Shown piece after piece: positions 33,646-46,045 of a stretch of 64,000 bases of DNA. The position numbers were made by a program, and so were the translations under genes. Position 1 is the first letter of the stretch; the number at the start of each line of letters is the position of its first letter. The notes beneath the pieces were generated by a model, which was not told the origin of the DNA, made no database searches, and worked only from the letters and a program-made list of their open reading frames with translations. This stretch comes from Cinnamomum chago (lineage: Eukaryota > Streptophyta > Magnoliopsida > Laurales > Lauraceae): the NCBI GenBank assembly GCA_038049695.1, contig CP142452.1, positions 81,572,501 to 81,636,500 on the forward strand, in the 5' to 3' direction.

Positions 33646-36600
33646 AGCTGGGTAATTCTTTCCCTTCCTTTGCTTTTCATACATTTTTTCTTTCAATATG
33701 GTAGTGTGAATATGTAGCAGGCTGTTTCAATTGTTTATGAAGGATGTATGACAGATAGCATATTTTTGCTTTGACATACCCATTAGATATGTTACAAAAA
33801 AAAAAGAAAAAAAAGAAAAAAAATGCCTATAAGATATGTTGATCTTCTACTCTAAATTCATGGGGTTGATCTTCTGCTCTAAATTCATGGTGCACTTCCC
33901 ATCACTGATTGGATCTGTGCACCTCCAACCTTTTTTCCATTCATCATAGCCAACTGACATAGCTCACATTGCTGTCGTTCCCATCTTTGTCACTTAACAT
34001 TGGCACCCTTACTAGCAGACCCAAAAAACACATTGAAATGATAACTAAAGGCCTCTTGCTGCAAGCTTCTGATATTAACCAAATTATGTTTGTGGGAGCC
34101 AGTTGATGATGTTAGCTGCAATGTTCGTACATTTCCACCTAAATATCGAGGACGGATGTTCCTTTTAAGAAGCATGTTTTGACATGTTCCATTAGATGCC
34201 TATTTCTCCACTCTGCAACTCCATTTTCTTGCAGGGTGTCATGGCAAGTGGGTTGTCTTTTGATCTTATGATGTCTTAATAAGTGAACACTTGTGATGTG
34301 TACTAATCTACAATTATTTGTCCGTAAGTTCCCAATCTTATGGCCAGTTTCAGCTTCTACATGCTTTCTAAGTTCTTTGAACTTTTCAAAGACCTTTGAT
34401 TTCCCTTGTAAAATTTACCCTCATCGTATACCTAGAGAGGTTATCCATAGAAAAAGAGAGAAAAAAGTAATGCTTTTTACGTACAGAAGACTACTTTATT
34501 GGACTGCATGCATCAGAGAGGACCAAATCTAATGGCCGCTTTGAGTGGAACTCTGATAATAGAAAAGGTTGACAATGACTAGTATCCAACATAAATTTAC
34601 CTCTATAGCTTTCTAGGTGAAAGGCTGTTAACAAGCTTTCGGTTTGCCATAATTTTTAGCTTATGATATGCATGACGAGTAAGATGCACATGCTGCAATT
34701 ATAGCAGGGAACTTTATCAATACATGTTGCAGATGGAAAATACATTGCCTCCATCCGCGATCCATGCATTATTAGGTTGTTCGATACCTCTACCTTGTCA
34801 AATACCTTTACATCATTGTCTCCAAGTTTCGAATAGCACATATTTGCCTGAGGCTGTAATTTGCAGCATCAATATGAAGTTCTTTATCATTCCATGAACA
34901 TGATACATATCTTCTAAGATGTTATCCCCTTCTCCACATGGTGGGGTGACCTCTGCATCACAAACGTCCTTCACTGCACAATTTAATTATACTTCTCCAA
35001 CCACATTAACTTATTTCAGTCTCAAGTCATGTGATGTGAGCTGCTAGAGTCAATTTATGAATCATTTTCATAGTTAATGATTTCCTTTGTGGAGGACCTT
35101 GCTGTTGGGACATCAACCTGATTGTCGAAGACTCTTTACCATTGGGATGTCATACAGCAAGAGCTAAAGAAATCTCCTCCTCAAAAACATTATCCATAGC
35201 AATTGCATCCACCATCATCATATCATATTCAAATGATGCTTGCATGTCCATCATCTGCATCCTTCCTTGTCTCGAGACTGATAAGTGATAACAACCTTTC
35301 CATTACCAGTCTTAGTTTTAACTTGACAATTTCTTTTAAAATGAGAGAAAATCGACTGAGATGGTTCGGCCATGTTAGAAGGCGCCCAACGGAGGCACCT
35401 GTTAAAATGTGTGAAAGCATGGAGATTGCCAGGAGTAGGAGAGGGAGAGGGAGACCCAAGAGAAGTTGGAAAGAAACTATTAAACATGACCTTAGCTACA
35501 TGGATCTAACGGAGGACATGGCCACAAACAGATTTGATTGGTGTCGTCAAATCCATATAGCCGACCCCATCTAGTGGGAAAATGCTTGGTTTGGTTTGGT
35601 TTGGTATGTTGTGGCTTGCCACAATGATAGCAATGGAAATCATGTTTCTTATCTTTTGATCCATTGTTATTACTAGGCCAATCATCTTCTATCAGTATCT
35701 TTCTTATATAATATATATATATATATATATATTATTTTTAGTTTCATCACTTGTTTGTGACTCTATTTCAATGGTATGCCAACCAAACATTTGTATGGCC
35801 TCTCTCGATTTACTAAGGGATTCTCCTATTCAATGAGTGTCTGTTGTTTCAACCAACCATGAATGGTAGTAAAAAAAGCCCACTTAGTAAAAAAACCCAC
35901 TAAACTTAGGTTGTAAACCAAAGATGAGAAACCTTTGCATGCGAGCCATACTAATTGTAGACCCTTGAGTTTAACTGAGAAGTCTCGTTGCACAAATTTT
36001 TAATCTTCATAAAATAATGAGTGCTAGATAAGGTGCATTGAGATAACTATCCAATTTCATTCTCCAGCAATTGCAGTGGAGCATCATTTTGTCGTCAGGG
36101 GAGAGCTGATGTTATCACATGCCTCCTTTGGAGTTTTAGCTTCGATATGCTCCATCGACTCCTTTTGGATTGACACCTTGAACACATACAATGCATTTTC
36201 TGCTTTAATCTTTCATGTTGGCAATTTTTCTGGGTTTGTATCTTCCAGCGAGGCAATGTCATTGCCATTATGTGAAAATTGTCTTGTTGATCTTTTCAAA
36301 TCTAGCCAACAATCTATCATTCTCTGTCATTTTGTGATAACCTTCTGCACTATAAAAGGAACTCTGGATTTGGCTGAACCTTGTGTTCTAATATCAATTA
36401 CTAACTTGAATATAGGAAAAGGGTAAAGGAAAGAAAATGAAGAAACTTCGGAGAGAACTTGCAGATGGTTAAGTCACAATTGAATACTTGTGCACTGAGA
36501 ACTATTTAGAGACTTTCGACTACATAAGATAAGCTCTACAAAATTCCAAAAAATATTCAAAAACAAATAATCAATCTTTCTCTCTCCTAAATCTTATCAC

Positions 36601-39600
36601 TCAACTAAATTATTAATTTAATGATTAGAACTTATCAACAAATGCCAATCCTCTTATTTAAAATAAAATATAAAAATCAAATCTCATGATACCTCAATTT
36701 TTTTTTTAAATTTTTATCAACATACTAACCATCTCTCTCTCAATTTAAATTTCCAATTTTCCTCTCTGCATTGATTTTCAATTGCATATTGAATCATAGT
36801 TCTTGGAAATACAGTTCATTTTATATCAACGTTATTCTTGCCCTTTTTTTCTCATCCTATTTTCTTTATATATCTGGTAATAGAGATCGAATGCTTGAAC
36901 TTCTACATGGTATGATCCCTTAATAATCTGATCCTAGGAGTCGGATTTCTCAGAACAATCAGCAGTAGGAGCGACAAATAGGTGAAAGTGTCAACCATAT
37001 TACACTCTTCTTTGGAAAAACTCAACGATGAATTTTTTCCTCTTTCTTTCTCATCTTTGTATCAGCAGATATTCTATTTATTAGTTTGCAGCACCAGTTC
37101 TGCTTGCAAATTCTCATTCATTTTTCAGAATGCGTGTAAGACATAATTTTCTGGTTGTTTCCTTGGATTTTTCTTTGATTTAAATTTTATAACTAATTAG
37201 ATATTATCATATTGTTCTTTGTTCTTTCTCTGCTTTCAAACAAAGTTTCGGAAATGAGTTTTAGGAGCTTCTTATAAGTATGTTCTGGTTATGAGTTCGT
37301 CTTAAACACTCTGTGTTCCTCACTAATTTTCTTTGTAATATGTTTTAACATGAGTTACATTTTCTATATGGGCATATCTGATGAATTTGAATATCTTTTT
37401 TTTTTTTTTTGTTCTTTTCTCCACATACATAAGACTCAACCTGCTCTCAAGTTTCAAGAATTTGCTTGCCCTTGCAGATAGTGAAGCCGGGAGTCTTCAT
37501 CCTTCTCTGACTTGTGTGCCTCCCAAAACAGTTATATATGATTACAAACCTGTGGAAACTAATGAGAATGGAAGGGAAGGGAAACATGAAATTACATCTG
37601 TTTTAGAAAGCAAGAACTATGAGAAAGCAGATCCAATACCAGCTGAAAAGTGTGTTGAAGATGGATGGGGGTATGATCCAGCACCCGGCAAATGTGATTC
37701 AAATAATGGGAGAGTAAATGAGTGTGAGAAAGTGACTGCCTCATGTTTTGCCCCCTTGCCTGAAAATGAAACAGCTTTATATACTGATAAGACTGTCACT
37801 GATGAACTGCCAGAGCTGATGTCTTGTTTCAAAGAGAATGTTGTCAAGGACATTTGCATTGATAAGGGAGTACCTGCCTTGGATAAAATTTTGGTAGGAA
37901 ATGTGGAGGTAGATCACAAGAGATACTTTGGCATTCTACAATCAGAGTTAGATGAATATAGTGATTTGACAAAAGGAACTGAAGTCAATCCACTGCCCGT
38001 TTGTGATGATTTGAAATCTTCAGTTTTTGATAGGCAACTTATTCCTAGTGAGGAGAAGGAAGTTGCGAATGGATGCATCCATGAGAGCTTACAAGTGGAA
38101 AGAGGAGGAAATGATGAGGCTTCTGATGGTGTTGTAAATAATACCCCTGATAAGGTCATCCTTGAAATGCTGGGTCTGGTGCAGGATTCAGATGTGGGGA
38201 ACCAGCATGCTGATTCATCCAGTTCTGACAGGCGTGAAGATCAAGAACATGCTGATCAGGTAAATCGGGTGATGATGTATTTAAACTTGCTGGTTTGATT
38301 CAAAACTTGGCTATTTAAATAACTCGAATTGCAAATTGGGTCACACTATCGAGCTCGGTTTCACTGAGGCTCGAGCAAAGATGGCAAATTGGCAACATTC
38401 ATGTGTTTTTTTTTTTGCTACAGAATATTGTTGTGTTTATATAGTTTGTACTGCACTTTCTATTTATTTATTCATTTTATTTTTTTTTGGAAAAAGCATC
38501 AATATATATATATATATATTACAAATAAGATGAGACTATACATGTAAATAGCAGACCGATAAGATGGAAAGACAAATATATTAAAACAATAAAAAAGGAA
38601 GATAAAAACCCAAATTACATATCTAATGAGCTGCATTGAACAAATTCAGGTTTAAAGAGTTTGCAAAGTGTATCTGCTTCTGCATTCCATTCTATTTGAT
38701 TGTAGAAAATGTATATGTCAACAATGGATGGTCAAATCCTTATTTTCTTCACCAATATCAGCCAATCTCCAAGGTGGTGGAACCAATCCCCAAGCCCATC
38801 TTATAGCATTTATAGATTCAGTTTAAATTAATCACAAACTGGCACAAGAGTGCAATAATATTCTTACCTTGTCTTTGAGAAAGATTAATACCATTGCTAA
38901 TTCCTATATTTTTGCTGTGTCCCTGACATTAGCTGTGCCTGAGAAAGCCTGTATGAGTAGAACCTACAGTTCCACCTACACCGAGTAGAACCTTTCTTTC
39001 TTTCTTTTTTTGATATCGAGTTGAGCCTTTCTTATCTCTAACAGTTCCACCTGTACCTGATGGACCGTGTTTACCAAGCACACTTCCTTTCATATCCAAC
39101 ATCCAGTGGCCTGGTTTACAATGCATTCTTTCTTGCTTTTTTCCTTTAGGTTGCGCTTACCCTTTAATCACCACATTCGATTCTCTGTCTGTGTAAGAGA
39201 CTCCCCTAAATACCTTGTTATTGTACCCCAATGAACAATACGTAATTTAGTTCTCTCCACCGATTTCTCATGAAGCAACATTTCCCTTAAAAAATTTGTC
39301 TGTTTCTTGGGTACCAAGATTGCCAATGGTAACATTGTTTATAATTTTTAGCCTCTGCTTGGGAAATTTTTAGCCTCTACTTGGGAAAGGCACCTTGACT
39401 GACATTCTATTAGATCCATAAAAGTGTGAAGAAAAAGGAAATGAATAGTAAAACAAGGATAAGAACTCCATATAGCACTTGAAAAATGCAACAACGAGGA
39501 GATAACTCAAAAAATTCCTCCTTAGACCAACAAAGAGAACAATTATTAGGAAGGGCAAAGTTTTTTTTGTTTAAGGTTTTCTAAGGTTAAGATTTTGTTG

Positions 39601-42600
39601 GAGGCGGCCCTCAAACAAACGCATTGACCTGAGGCGGGGCCAGTAATTTATTTCCCTATTGTTTGACGAAGGAAATGAGTAGTAGGTTCAGGTGTAAGAA
39701 GGTAAAAAAAGGGCCCCTACTTAAAGGACTAAGGGAATCCAGCATCCAATCTTTCTATTTTCCTCCTATGGAAAGACCACACCCTTGAGGAATTCCATAA
39801 GCATATCAATTGTTTGCAGTTCAAACGCCTGAATCTAAAACTTGATGTTGGTACATTGATTCCCTTTCTTCTCTATTCACTTTCTATTTATGCAAAAAAA
39901 ATTCTTCAGCCTTCCTACAGTCATGTCTGATTCATATATTAAAATCAATCATATGCCAATGTACGTTTTGTTCATGATTTTTGCGAAGTCTATTTGCACT
40001 ATCTAATCTGTACCTCCACAAGTGTGAGTCAACTTGTTAGTTGTGAAATGCGCAGGGGCCAGATATCAGTCTTGTTCACCCTTCATGTGGACAACTTGTT
40101 TCCTAGATGTGGATCATTGGCCAGTTTCACTAAATTGTCAACATGTTTTCAGAGACTTTTAGCCTATCTGATGAGTGAACCAAATTCATGTGTCAGAAAG
40201 AAGATCTCCATCGTGGGCCCCACCTTACAAGTTTTTTCAATCTTGGACACGTCACAAGTTGATGGTAGTGTAAGAAAATTGGCTGACTTTTAGGCCCAAC
40301 ATTCAGATCTTTCAGGCAAAAAATTCATAAAGTCCACTCATCTTGTGGATCATATTTGTACCTTGCTTGTAGACTGTCTGCTAATCACATTAGACTGGCT
40401 GCTTTGCATAGACCTGTAAACCACTGCCTGCCCAATGAGTGAACCAAGTTGTTTCTTGAAGCAGAGATCTACATAATAGACCTACCTGATGAGTGTGGAG
40501 AGCCTATTATATTGCATACATGTTGGTGCAAGTCTGGTTGTGGGATGCGTGTGTGATGGTGTATGCGTCACTTGGCAAAACGCGTAGTTCATTTATGAAA
40601 TTTCAGAACACCATGTCTGTAAAGTTTATCTGACTCAGCTTGACATCAAGTCAAATTGAGTTTTTGGTCTTAAAACTGTGGTCAATCATGGTTCTTCCAT
40701 TTTCTTTCGCACTTCACATATATCAGACTAAATAAAAACAATAATTACCTTTCACTTTTGAAATGACTACTAGTTCCTTCTTTATCATCATGACAAACAC
40801 ATCTTGACATTACCTAGTGGCTATCAGAAACATGCTTGGGACGCAACAGATTCTGCAGATGTAAGATCCTCATGTGGTGGTGATGAAGCGAACATGGGAA
40901 CCTCAATGTTGTGTTCTATTCATGAAGCCTCCAACCAAAGCAGAGATGACATGAATCTGCCTTTTGACAGTAAGGCAAAAAGTGGAAGCATCACTTTTGA
41001 CTCTTCATCTCAAAATACGAGCATCAGATCCGAAAGTGCAGAAAATGCAGACCGTCAGCAGTCTGGACAGAGTATAACTGCATCTGTGCTTGAAGATGAT
41101 CCGCTGGACAGTCTAACAGGTTCAACTCGAAGCTTTTTTATTCAACATGGAGTTGGGGAGTCGAGTTTTTCTGGGATGGGTGCTGTCTCTGGTCCATTAG
41201 GAAGCATCTCTTTTAGATCAGATAGCAGTACTACCAGCACACGCTCCTTTGCTTTTCCCATGTAAGCACAATCATATCGCTTAATGTCTTTAATTTTTGT
41301 TTCCATAAAGATTTATTATCCTATAAGTCGAACTCTTCGCCATTGTTTCTTTTACACACTTGAACCACATGCATTGATTTTGCATAACTTGCTCTGTTCG
41401 AATACCTTCATGTCTTCATTTGTTACGATATACATATCTTTTATTAGAACCACTCCTTTTGAAAGAGCTCCACTTGCTTGTGCTAATGTAGAGCAAAAGC
41501 TCTAGTAGAATTGCTTTGTTTGAATTTTGAATGAGTTCACACTTGTTTATTTATTCTCACATTTTGTTCAACATTCACATTTTTCAATAGATTTTTTTTA
41601 GTGCTTATGCATTTTTTTTGCCCATATTTTGTGTGTACTGGATGTTGCAAACTCATCTTTAATGGAATTGCTCTGGTTATATTTCTGATATGTATTCATG
41701 TCAATATTTTAGCTCTACATAGAACAGTCTTCCTACATGTAGGGCTGTATAAAGTGTGATTGGTATGGCGGCGAGGCAGTAGGGTCTAAACCATTTTTTT
41801 TTTTTTGTTGGCTTACCTTTTCATGGTTTCTTCATGGAACTTGGTCAAGGACAAAAAAACTCAGTTGTTCTTCAGCTTCCTAATAGGTTAAGGCTAGAAA
41901 ACAACCTAGCTGTTTTGCCTTATCCGATGCAAGCTTTTGATGGAAATGTCTAGAGATTATGTAAAGCCCCATTCCAACTAATTCTGTGCAAATTAAAATC
42001 TGTGCTTTAAAATTTTGTTTTAGAAACTCACACAAAAAAAAAAAAGCAAGAAAGATAGCCTGATGTCTATTTGTGACATGATGACCTTTAGTTATAGTAG
42101 GTCAAGTGGCTGATTGGTTGGTCCTACCAAATGAAAGAGTTTGTGGTTTGGGCTGACATCTCCCAAAACTGAGTCAGTTTCGCTGGACATTGCCAGCCAT
42201 CCTACCATTGATTGTGGTTGTGAGTAGTGATGAAACTGGGTGGGTTTAAGTCAGCTCCATGGTATACCTAAACCAATACCCAAATTACCAATAGAGATGT
42301 CTACCTGAACACTGATATGGGCCTGAATAAAAGCCCGGACCTAGACCTGGATTGAGACCGAAATACATAAATAGGCAAGTACCGAACATACTAAATAAGC
42401 ATATAATGTGTTAGCATATTCAATAGCAGCATTGTGTATTCAGGTTCTCATGTATAAAACTCATGAAGCCAAACCTAGACCTGAATTATTACCCAAACTT
42501 GGACCTAAATTAAAACCTTGCATCAGATAAGGTCTGATTTCACTTCTATCAAAATAAGCTTGTGCCTATGTTCTTTTTCAGACCATCCTTGTTGCTATTA

Positions 42601-43280
42601 ATAGGTTTCATTACCAATAAAAAAGGAACAATACCGATTTTTTAATCCAGTTCTTTCAGGTATTCACTACTCAGCATTCTGTTTTATCCCCAATTAGTTA
42701 TGAGCACTTCATTTGTTTTATTTCAACTGCACAGTTTGTTGTTCTAGATTGAATGGCTAACAATGACCAGTGTCACTGATTTTTTAAAGATGTCCAATCC
42801 ATGACCCCTTCTTTTTCTAGTATGGCACCTGACTACAAACATTTAACTTGTGTCACTTTAAAATAGTCATCAATTTACTCACAAAGAAAGCTATCACACT
42901 AGCATGACCCAAAATGAGGAAAATCCGAAAGCAGATGATTGTCTTTCTTTGTACATGCAAAGTAGGGAAGCCGAATAATGGTTTTGACCTCTGTACATAA
43001 TGCTGATTCTTCTAGAAGGAAACATGCTAGAAATTCTCTACCTAATCTCGATGAAAGTTCTGGATTTTATGTTTTGTTTAATATCTCATTTATCATTACT
43101 CATCTGTGTATTTTATTTTCATTCAATGTAACTTGGCAACAAAGCATTTATTTCAACTTATGGCTCTACAGATTAAATTCAGAGTGGAATAGTAGCCCAG
43201 TAAAAATGGCAAAAGCTGACCGCAAGCATTTTAGGAAGCACCGTGGTTGGAAGATGGCTCTTCTCTGTTGTAGATTCTGA
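33642..43280 (+). CDS. gar2-like plant protein (legacy name: 18S pre-ribosomal assembly protein gar2-related)
   Basis: Model: join(33642..33651, 37478..38259, 40828..41261, 43172..43280), 444 aa. All three junctions agree in phase: G|AT after ATGAAGCTGG, phase 0 after GATCAG|GTAAAT, and AT|A into the last exon. The first coding exon holds only three codons plus one base. The body is acidic, rich in Ser, Asp and Glu and probably disordered. The third exon has Ser-rich stretches (GSISFRSDSS, STRSFAFP). The C-terminus (~404-444), with EWNSSPVKMAKADR, RKHRGW and a final CCRF, is the conserved end of a land-plant family annotated as gar2-like. That name comes from weak similarity to yeast gar2, and I know of no demonstrated ribosomal role. 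Introns of 3.8, 2.6 and 1.9 kb hold transposon debris. The start is chosen because it gives a phase-perfect splice; exact leader exons are uncertain. Confidence 0.82.
35344..35608 (+). mobile_element. 3' fragment of an RTE-type LINE inserted in the copia element
   Basis: The open frame starting MRENRLRWFGHVRRRP and continuing through RGRGRPK and DLTEDMA to the end IHIADPI is the well-known C-terminal end of plant RTE-class LINE reverse transcriptases. The frame stops at TAG and is followed within 20 bases by a (GGTTT)n tail, the short-tandem-repeat tail typical of RTE elements. Removing 265 bases (35341-35605, equivalently 35344-35608) rejoins the copia zinc-knuckle reading frame. The duplication is ATG at most, 3 bp. 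Only the last ~75 codons remain. Confidence 0.8.
35707..35735. repeat. (AT)n microsatellite
   Basis: About 13-14 AT units within the copia remnant. Confidence 0.85.
38630..39125 (-). mobile_element. LINE remnant with RNase H-like domain, antisense in intron 2 of the gar2-like gene
   Basis: On the minus strand the sequence shows LDMKGSVLGKHGPSGTGG and VRDKKG, matching the N-terminal strand of plant L1-type RNase H (normally N-DGS-GNPGPSG-GG-RD-G). Downstream are a W-A-GLVPPPWRLADI block and an EWNAEADTL block, matching the later helix and the -R-AN--AD-L- end. Stops and frameshifts separate the blocks, the first catalytic Asp is lost (KGS), and a short A-rich insertion and partial duplication lie at about 38,985-39,020. 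Confidence 0.65.
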
Positions 43281-45075
43281 ACACTTGATCTTTATCTGTA
43301 TTCTGCATGCATCAGTTGACATATACTTCATCAAAATTTTATTGTTCGGTGTGAAGCTTTCCCATAGAATTTCATCTTCAGTGCTGCCTACTAGTCTACT
43401 GTGCAGCAAGTACAAAGAGTTGTTCATTAAGATATATGGATTGAGAATTTAGAATGTAAGTTGATATGTAAGGATTTACTATTATGTCCATTATAATATA
43501 TATATCTTTGAGTTCTTTTTCATGTCTCTAAATTTTGTTTTCTTCAATCAGTTGAAGATTTGCTTATAATAATTTTCTTGGTGATGTGTAAAGAACTTCA
43601 TAGCTCAGACTTATTGAAATAATGCAGAATGATTTCTTACTGTATATATTATTTAAAATCTAAAATGAATGTTAAGAATGGATGGTGTGTATAGCAGGAC
43701 CCATTCATGTAAAGTGAGAAGCCATGCTGTAGTGTGGACTGACATGTATGAATAAATCTTACGTGTGAATAAATAAGCCAGAGTTGGAGGATATGTGGCA
43801 GTGATGTTAATAGGATCTTGACTTCCTAGGATTTGAATTACTAGGGTGATGTTTGAGGTATTCATTTCCCATTTCCATTGAAGTTGGAGGTTCTTTGGTG
43901 GTCGTTTTTTGGTTTTTCACCTTTGGCTTTTCATTTTTAACCACTTTATAATACAATTCTAGGTTTACAATTTGGCAATTGAATAACAAACTGTATTTTC
44001 CCTAGGTTTTATTATGTTTCCAATTTTCGTTGGCGTGATTTTCCTTGATTTCTAATATGATTATAAGTTTCCCTTTGCATTATTTTATTAGGCTGCATGG
44101 TTTAGGGTTAAATTTGTGCCAATATTAAGGCATGCTTGCATTTCTGACCTTGTCCCCTTAGAAAGGAGAAGAGGTGGTAAGCTTTTGATAAAAGGGGAAT
44201 AGTCAACGTGGTGAATATATGCATAGTTCTGATTTCACTTCTATAGGTGGTCACCTCGCTGGTGACTGTTGGCGTCATGGTTGAACAAAAAAACAAAAAC
44301 AACGCCTCACGGTTCATAGTCCAATGCAATAAGAATTTTTTTTGCAATTAGAGTTCGGACTGAGTTGAGCCTATACATGTTATATACAGCTAAAATTCAA
44401 CTCGACGAGAGCTAACCCTTTTCCACTCTTCTCACATCTGCCAAATTTACACAGACGCCTGCCCAAAATTGGGCTCAATTTGTGCTCTGTTTTTCAGGGA
44501 CATCCTATTCTGAAATCTTAATGGGATAGGCCTTGACCTATACATATGTTTAATGGCCAGATTAGGAATTTTTACGAAAAAATAAGTTTGAAAGCCTGAT
44601 TAAATGGATAAGTAAAGAAAAAGCATAAAAATAATGGTAGGAGAGGGTGGGCCGCTTTATTCCTCCCCACTTTCACTATCTGTCCTCTTCTGTTTGTTCT
44701 TCATATTGTTTTTTCTTTCTTTATCCTCTTCTTCCCAACACCCTCATAACTTGCAACTAAAAATCAGCCACTCATAGCTTTCTGCCCAACGTCCCAACAC
44801 TTCTGAACCTATCCACACCAACCCCAACCTGACTTGTTCACAAACCTACTGTCCAACCTAACCCTGCGACCCTCTCACTCTTGGTCTTAACTATCACTCT
44901 TGTTCACTAACTTTTTCCTTTTTTTTCTTCTTTTTTTAAAGGGAGACAACTTTTTCGTTTTTTAAATGAGCAAGGTCCATGTCACATCAACCCCACGTGC
45001 TTCATCTGCGCCTGAATGTAGTGCGCCAACTTCATCCTGGTCTTACAAGCAAGCCTTGTAGTGCTAGGTTCTCAA
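43281..45075. other. 3' flank of the gar2-like gene and intergenic DNA
   Basis: The first ~200 bases are AT-rich with AATATATATAT-type sequence, likely the 3' UTR and polyadenylation region. The rest has no supported gene. Confidence 0.5.
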
Positions 45076-45245
45076 GGGGTTGCTCAGTTGGCTTAGGATT
45101 ATGGTTTGCACCCGGAGTTTGTAGGTTTGAAACTGTACTACCACACTGGACTATATGGAAGTTTACCCGACTTCCTTCTGAGTCAGAAGAGATTAGTCCA
45201 GCTCAAAAGATTGGGAACCATTCGATAGCAAAAAAAAAAAAAAAA
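45076..45245 (+). mobile_element. tRNA-derived SINE, family S1, copy 1
   Basis: The head contains the A-box TTGCTCAGTTGG (45080-45091) and B-box-like GGTTTGAAACTG (45124-45135). The body continues through GTACTACCACA--GGA, AGTTTACCCGACTTCC and GATTAGTCCAGCTCAAA to GATAGC and a 16-A tail. The element at 49908-50072 matches it from end to end. Confidence 0.78.
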
Positions 45246-45639
45246 GTAAAAAAGGGTGCCCTACATGGTGGGATTGGTTTTCATAGTCTGTTTCATTGTT
45301 TCATTGATGGTGCGAGAAGTCTGATTTTTGGTAAGGTCCATGTACATGGTGGGATGCAAACATTAATTTATAAAATGGTTTAAATTGGGTCCTTTCTTTT
45401 TCAGTTAGTATTTTGTTCAGGCTTGGGCCAGACAATCAAACCCATTTTGAGTCTGGGTTGGATTGAAGCCATCTGGTTGGGCATAATTTGAAAGTGTTCT
45501 ATAAACATCCTAAAGCTGAAGTCGTAGTTGGTAAAAGACAAATCTGGAGATTTCATTTCCCTTTCCGAATTCAGGTTAGTCAGGATGGATAAATTCTAGT
45601 TGATTCGTATCAGCCATTTTTATCAATTTGTCTTAGAAC

Positions 45640-45893
45640 TGGATTGGCCCAAAACGTAATCCAGACATACCCAACTTGAATGTATGAGTATGATAGGTTG
45701 TGAGCGGACCATAATCCAGTAGTGTTATCTGGACAAATTTTTTGGCCAGAATTTTGGATAACCCCTCTTATATCCCTTGAATATCTATCGTAGGAATATT
45801 CAAGGGATATCATAAGGGTTGTCCAAAATTTTGGCCAAAAAGTTTGTCTAGGTAGATTTTTTGGACCACAATCACCAGATTACGAAAAGGATC
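45640..45893. repeat. Long imperfect hairpin / fold-back element
   Basis: Two arms of about 60-80 bases meet at about 45,789-45,799: the left arm contains TTTTTTGGCCAGAATTTTGG and ATATCCCTTGAATAT, and the right arm contains their complements (ATATTCAAGGGATAT, CCAAAATTTTGGCCAAAAAG). The inner ~60 bp are nearly perfect, with a loop of about 11 bases (CTATCGTAGGA). Outer parts (ACGTAATCCAG against CCAGATTACG) also pair, but the left arm carries extra sequence. No target duplication was seen. It is most likely a fold-back MITE. Confidence 0.6.
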
Positions 45894-46045
45894 TAACTCA
45901 AAGCAATCTAGCAACATCTTAAACCTGACCACAATCCCAACACATTTTTATATCCTATAAAATTGCAGTGGGACCGTATTTCATCTTATTCTCGGGGAGG
46001 AGTGGAATAGAATAGGAACTACGGTTTCATTTTATTCTTAGTTTA

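Larger units (their letters stand above)
33850..36420 (-). mobile_element. Decayed Ty1/copia retrotransposon, antisense in intron 1 of the gar2-like gene
   Basis: Reading on the minus strand, a gag-like region (about 36,000-35,740) shows the GL-P-F-GF pattern and a later EAIQM block. The halves of a CCHC zinc knuckle follow at about 35,640-35,609 and 35,340-35,300. Integrase-like sequence follows: an FEKFKELR block near 34,390 and a QENGVAEWRNRHLME block near 34,200. Stops and frameshifts are frequent, and no reverse transcriptase was recognised, so the 3' part is lost. A tRNA-Met-like primer site may lie near 36,390, but no LTR pair was identified. A LINE fragment interrupts it at 35344-35608. 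Confidence 0.78.

Noticed and set aside
33797..33835. Second poly-A retroposon scar (AGATATGTT on both sides of an A-rich run)
   Set aside because: The repeat is only 9 bases, imperfect at its edges and close to a local tandem duplication at 33,840-33,895.
45076..45140. Functional tRNA gene
   Set aside because: A/B-box motifs are present but the sequence cannot fold a full cloverleaf with a sensible anticodon arm, and it is followed by a SINE body and A-tail.
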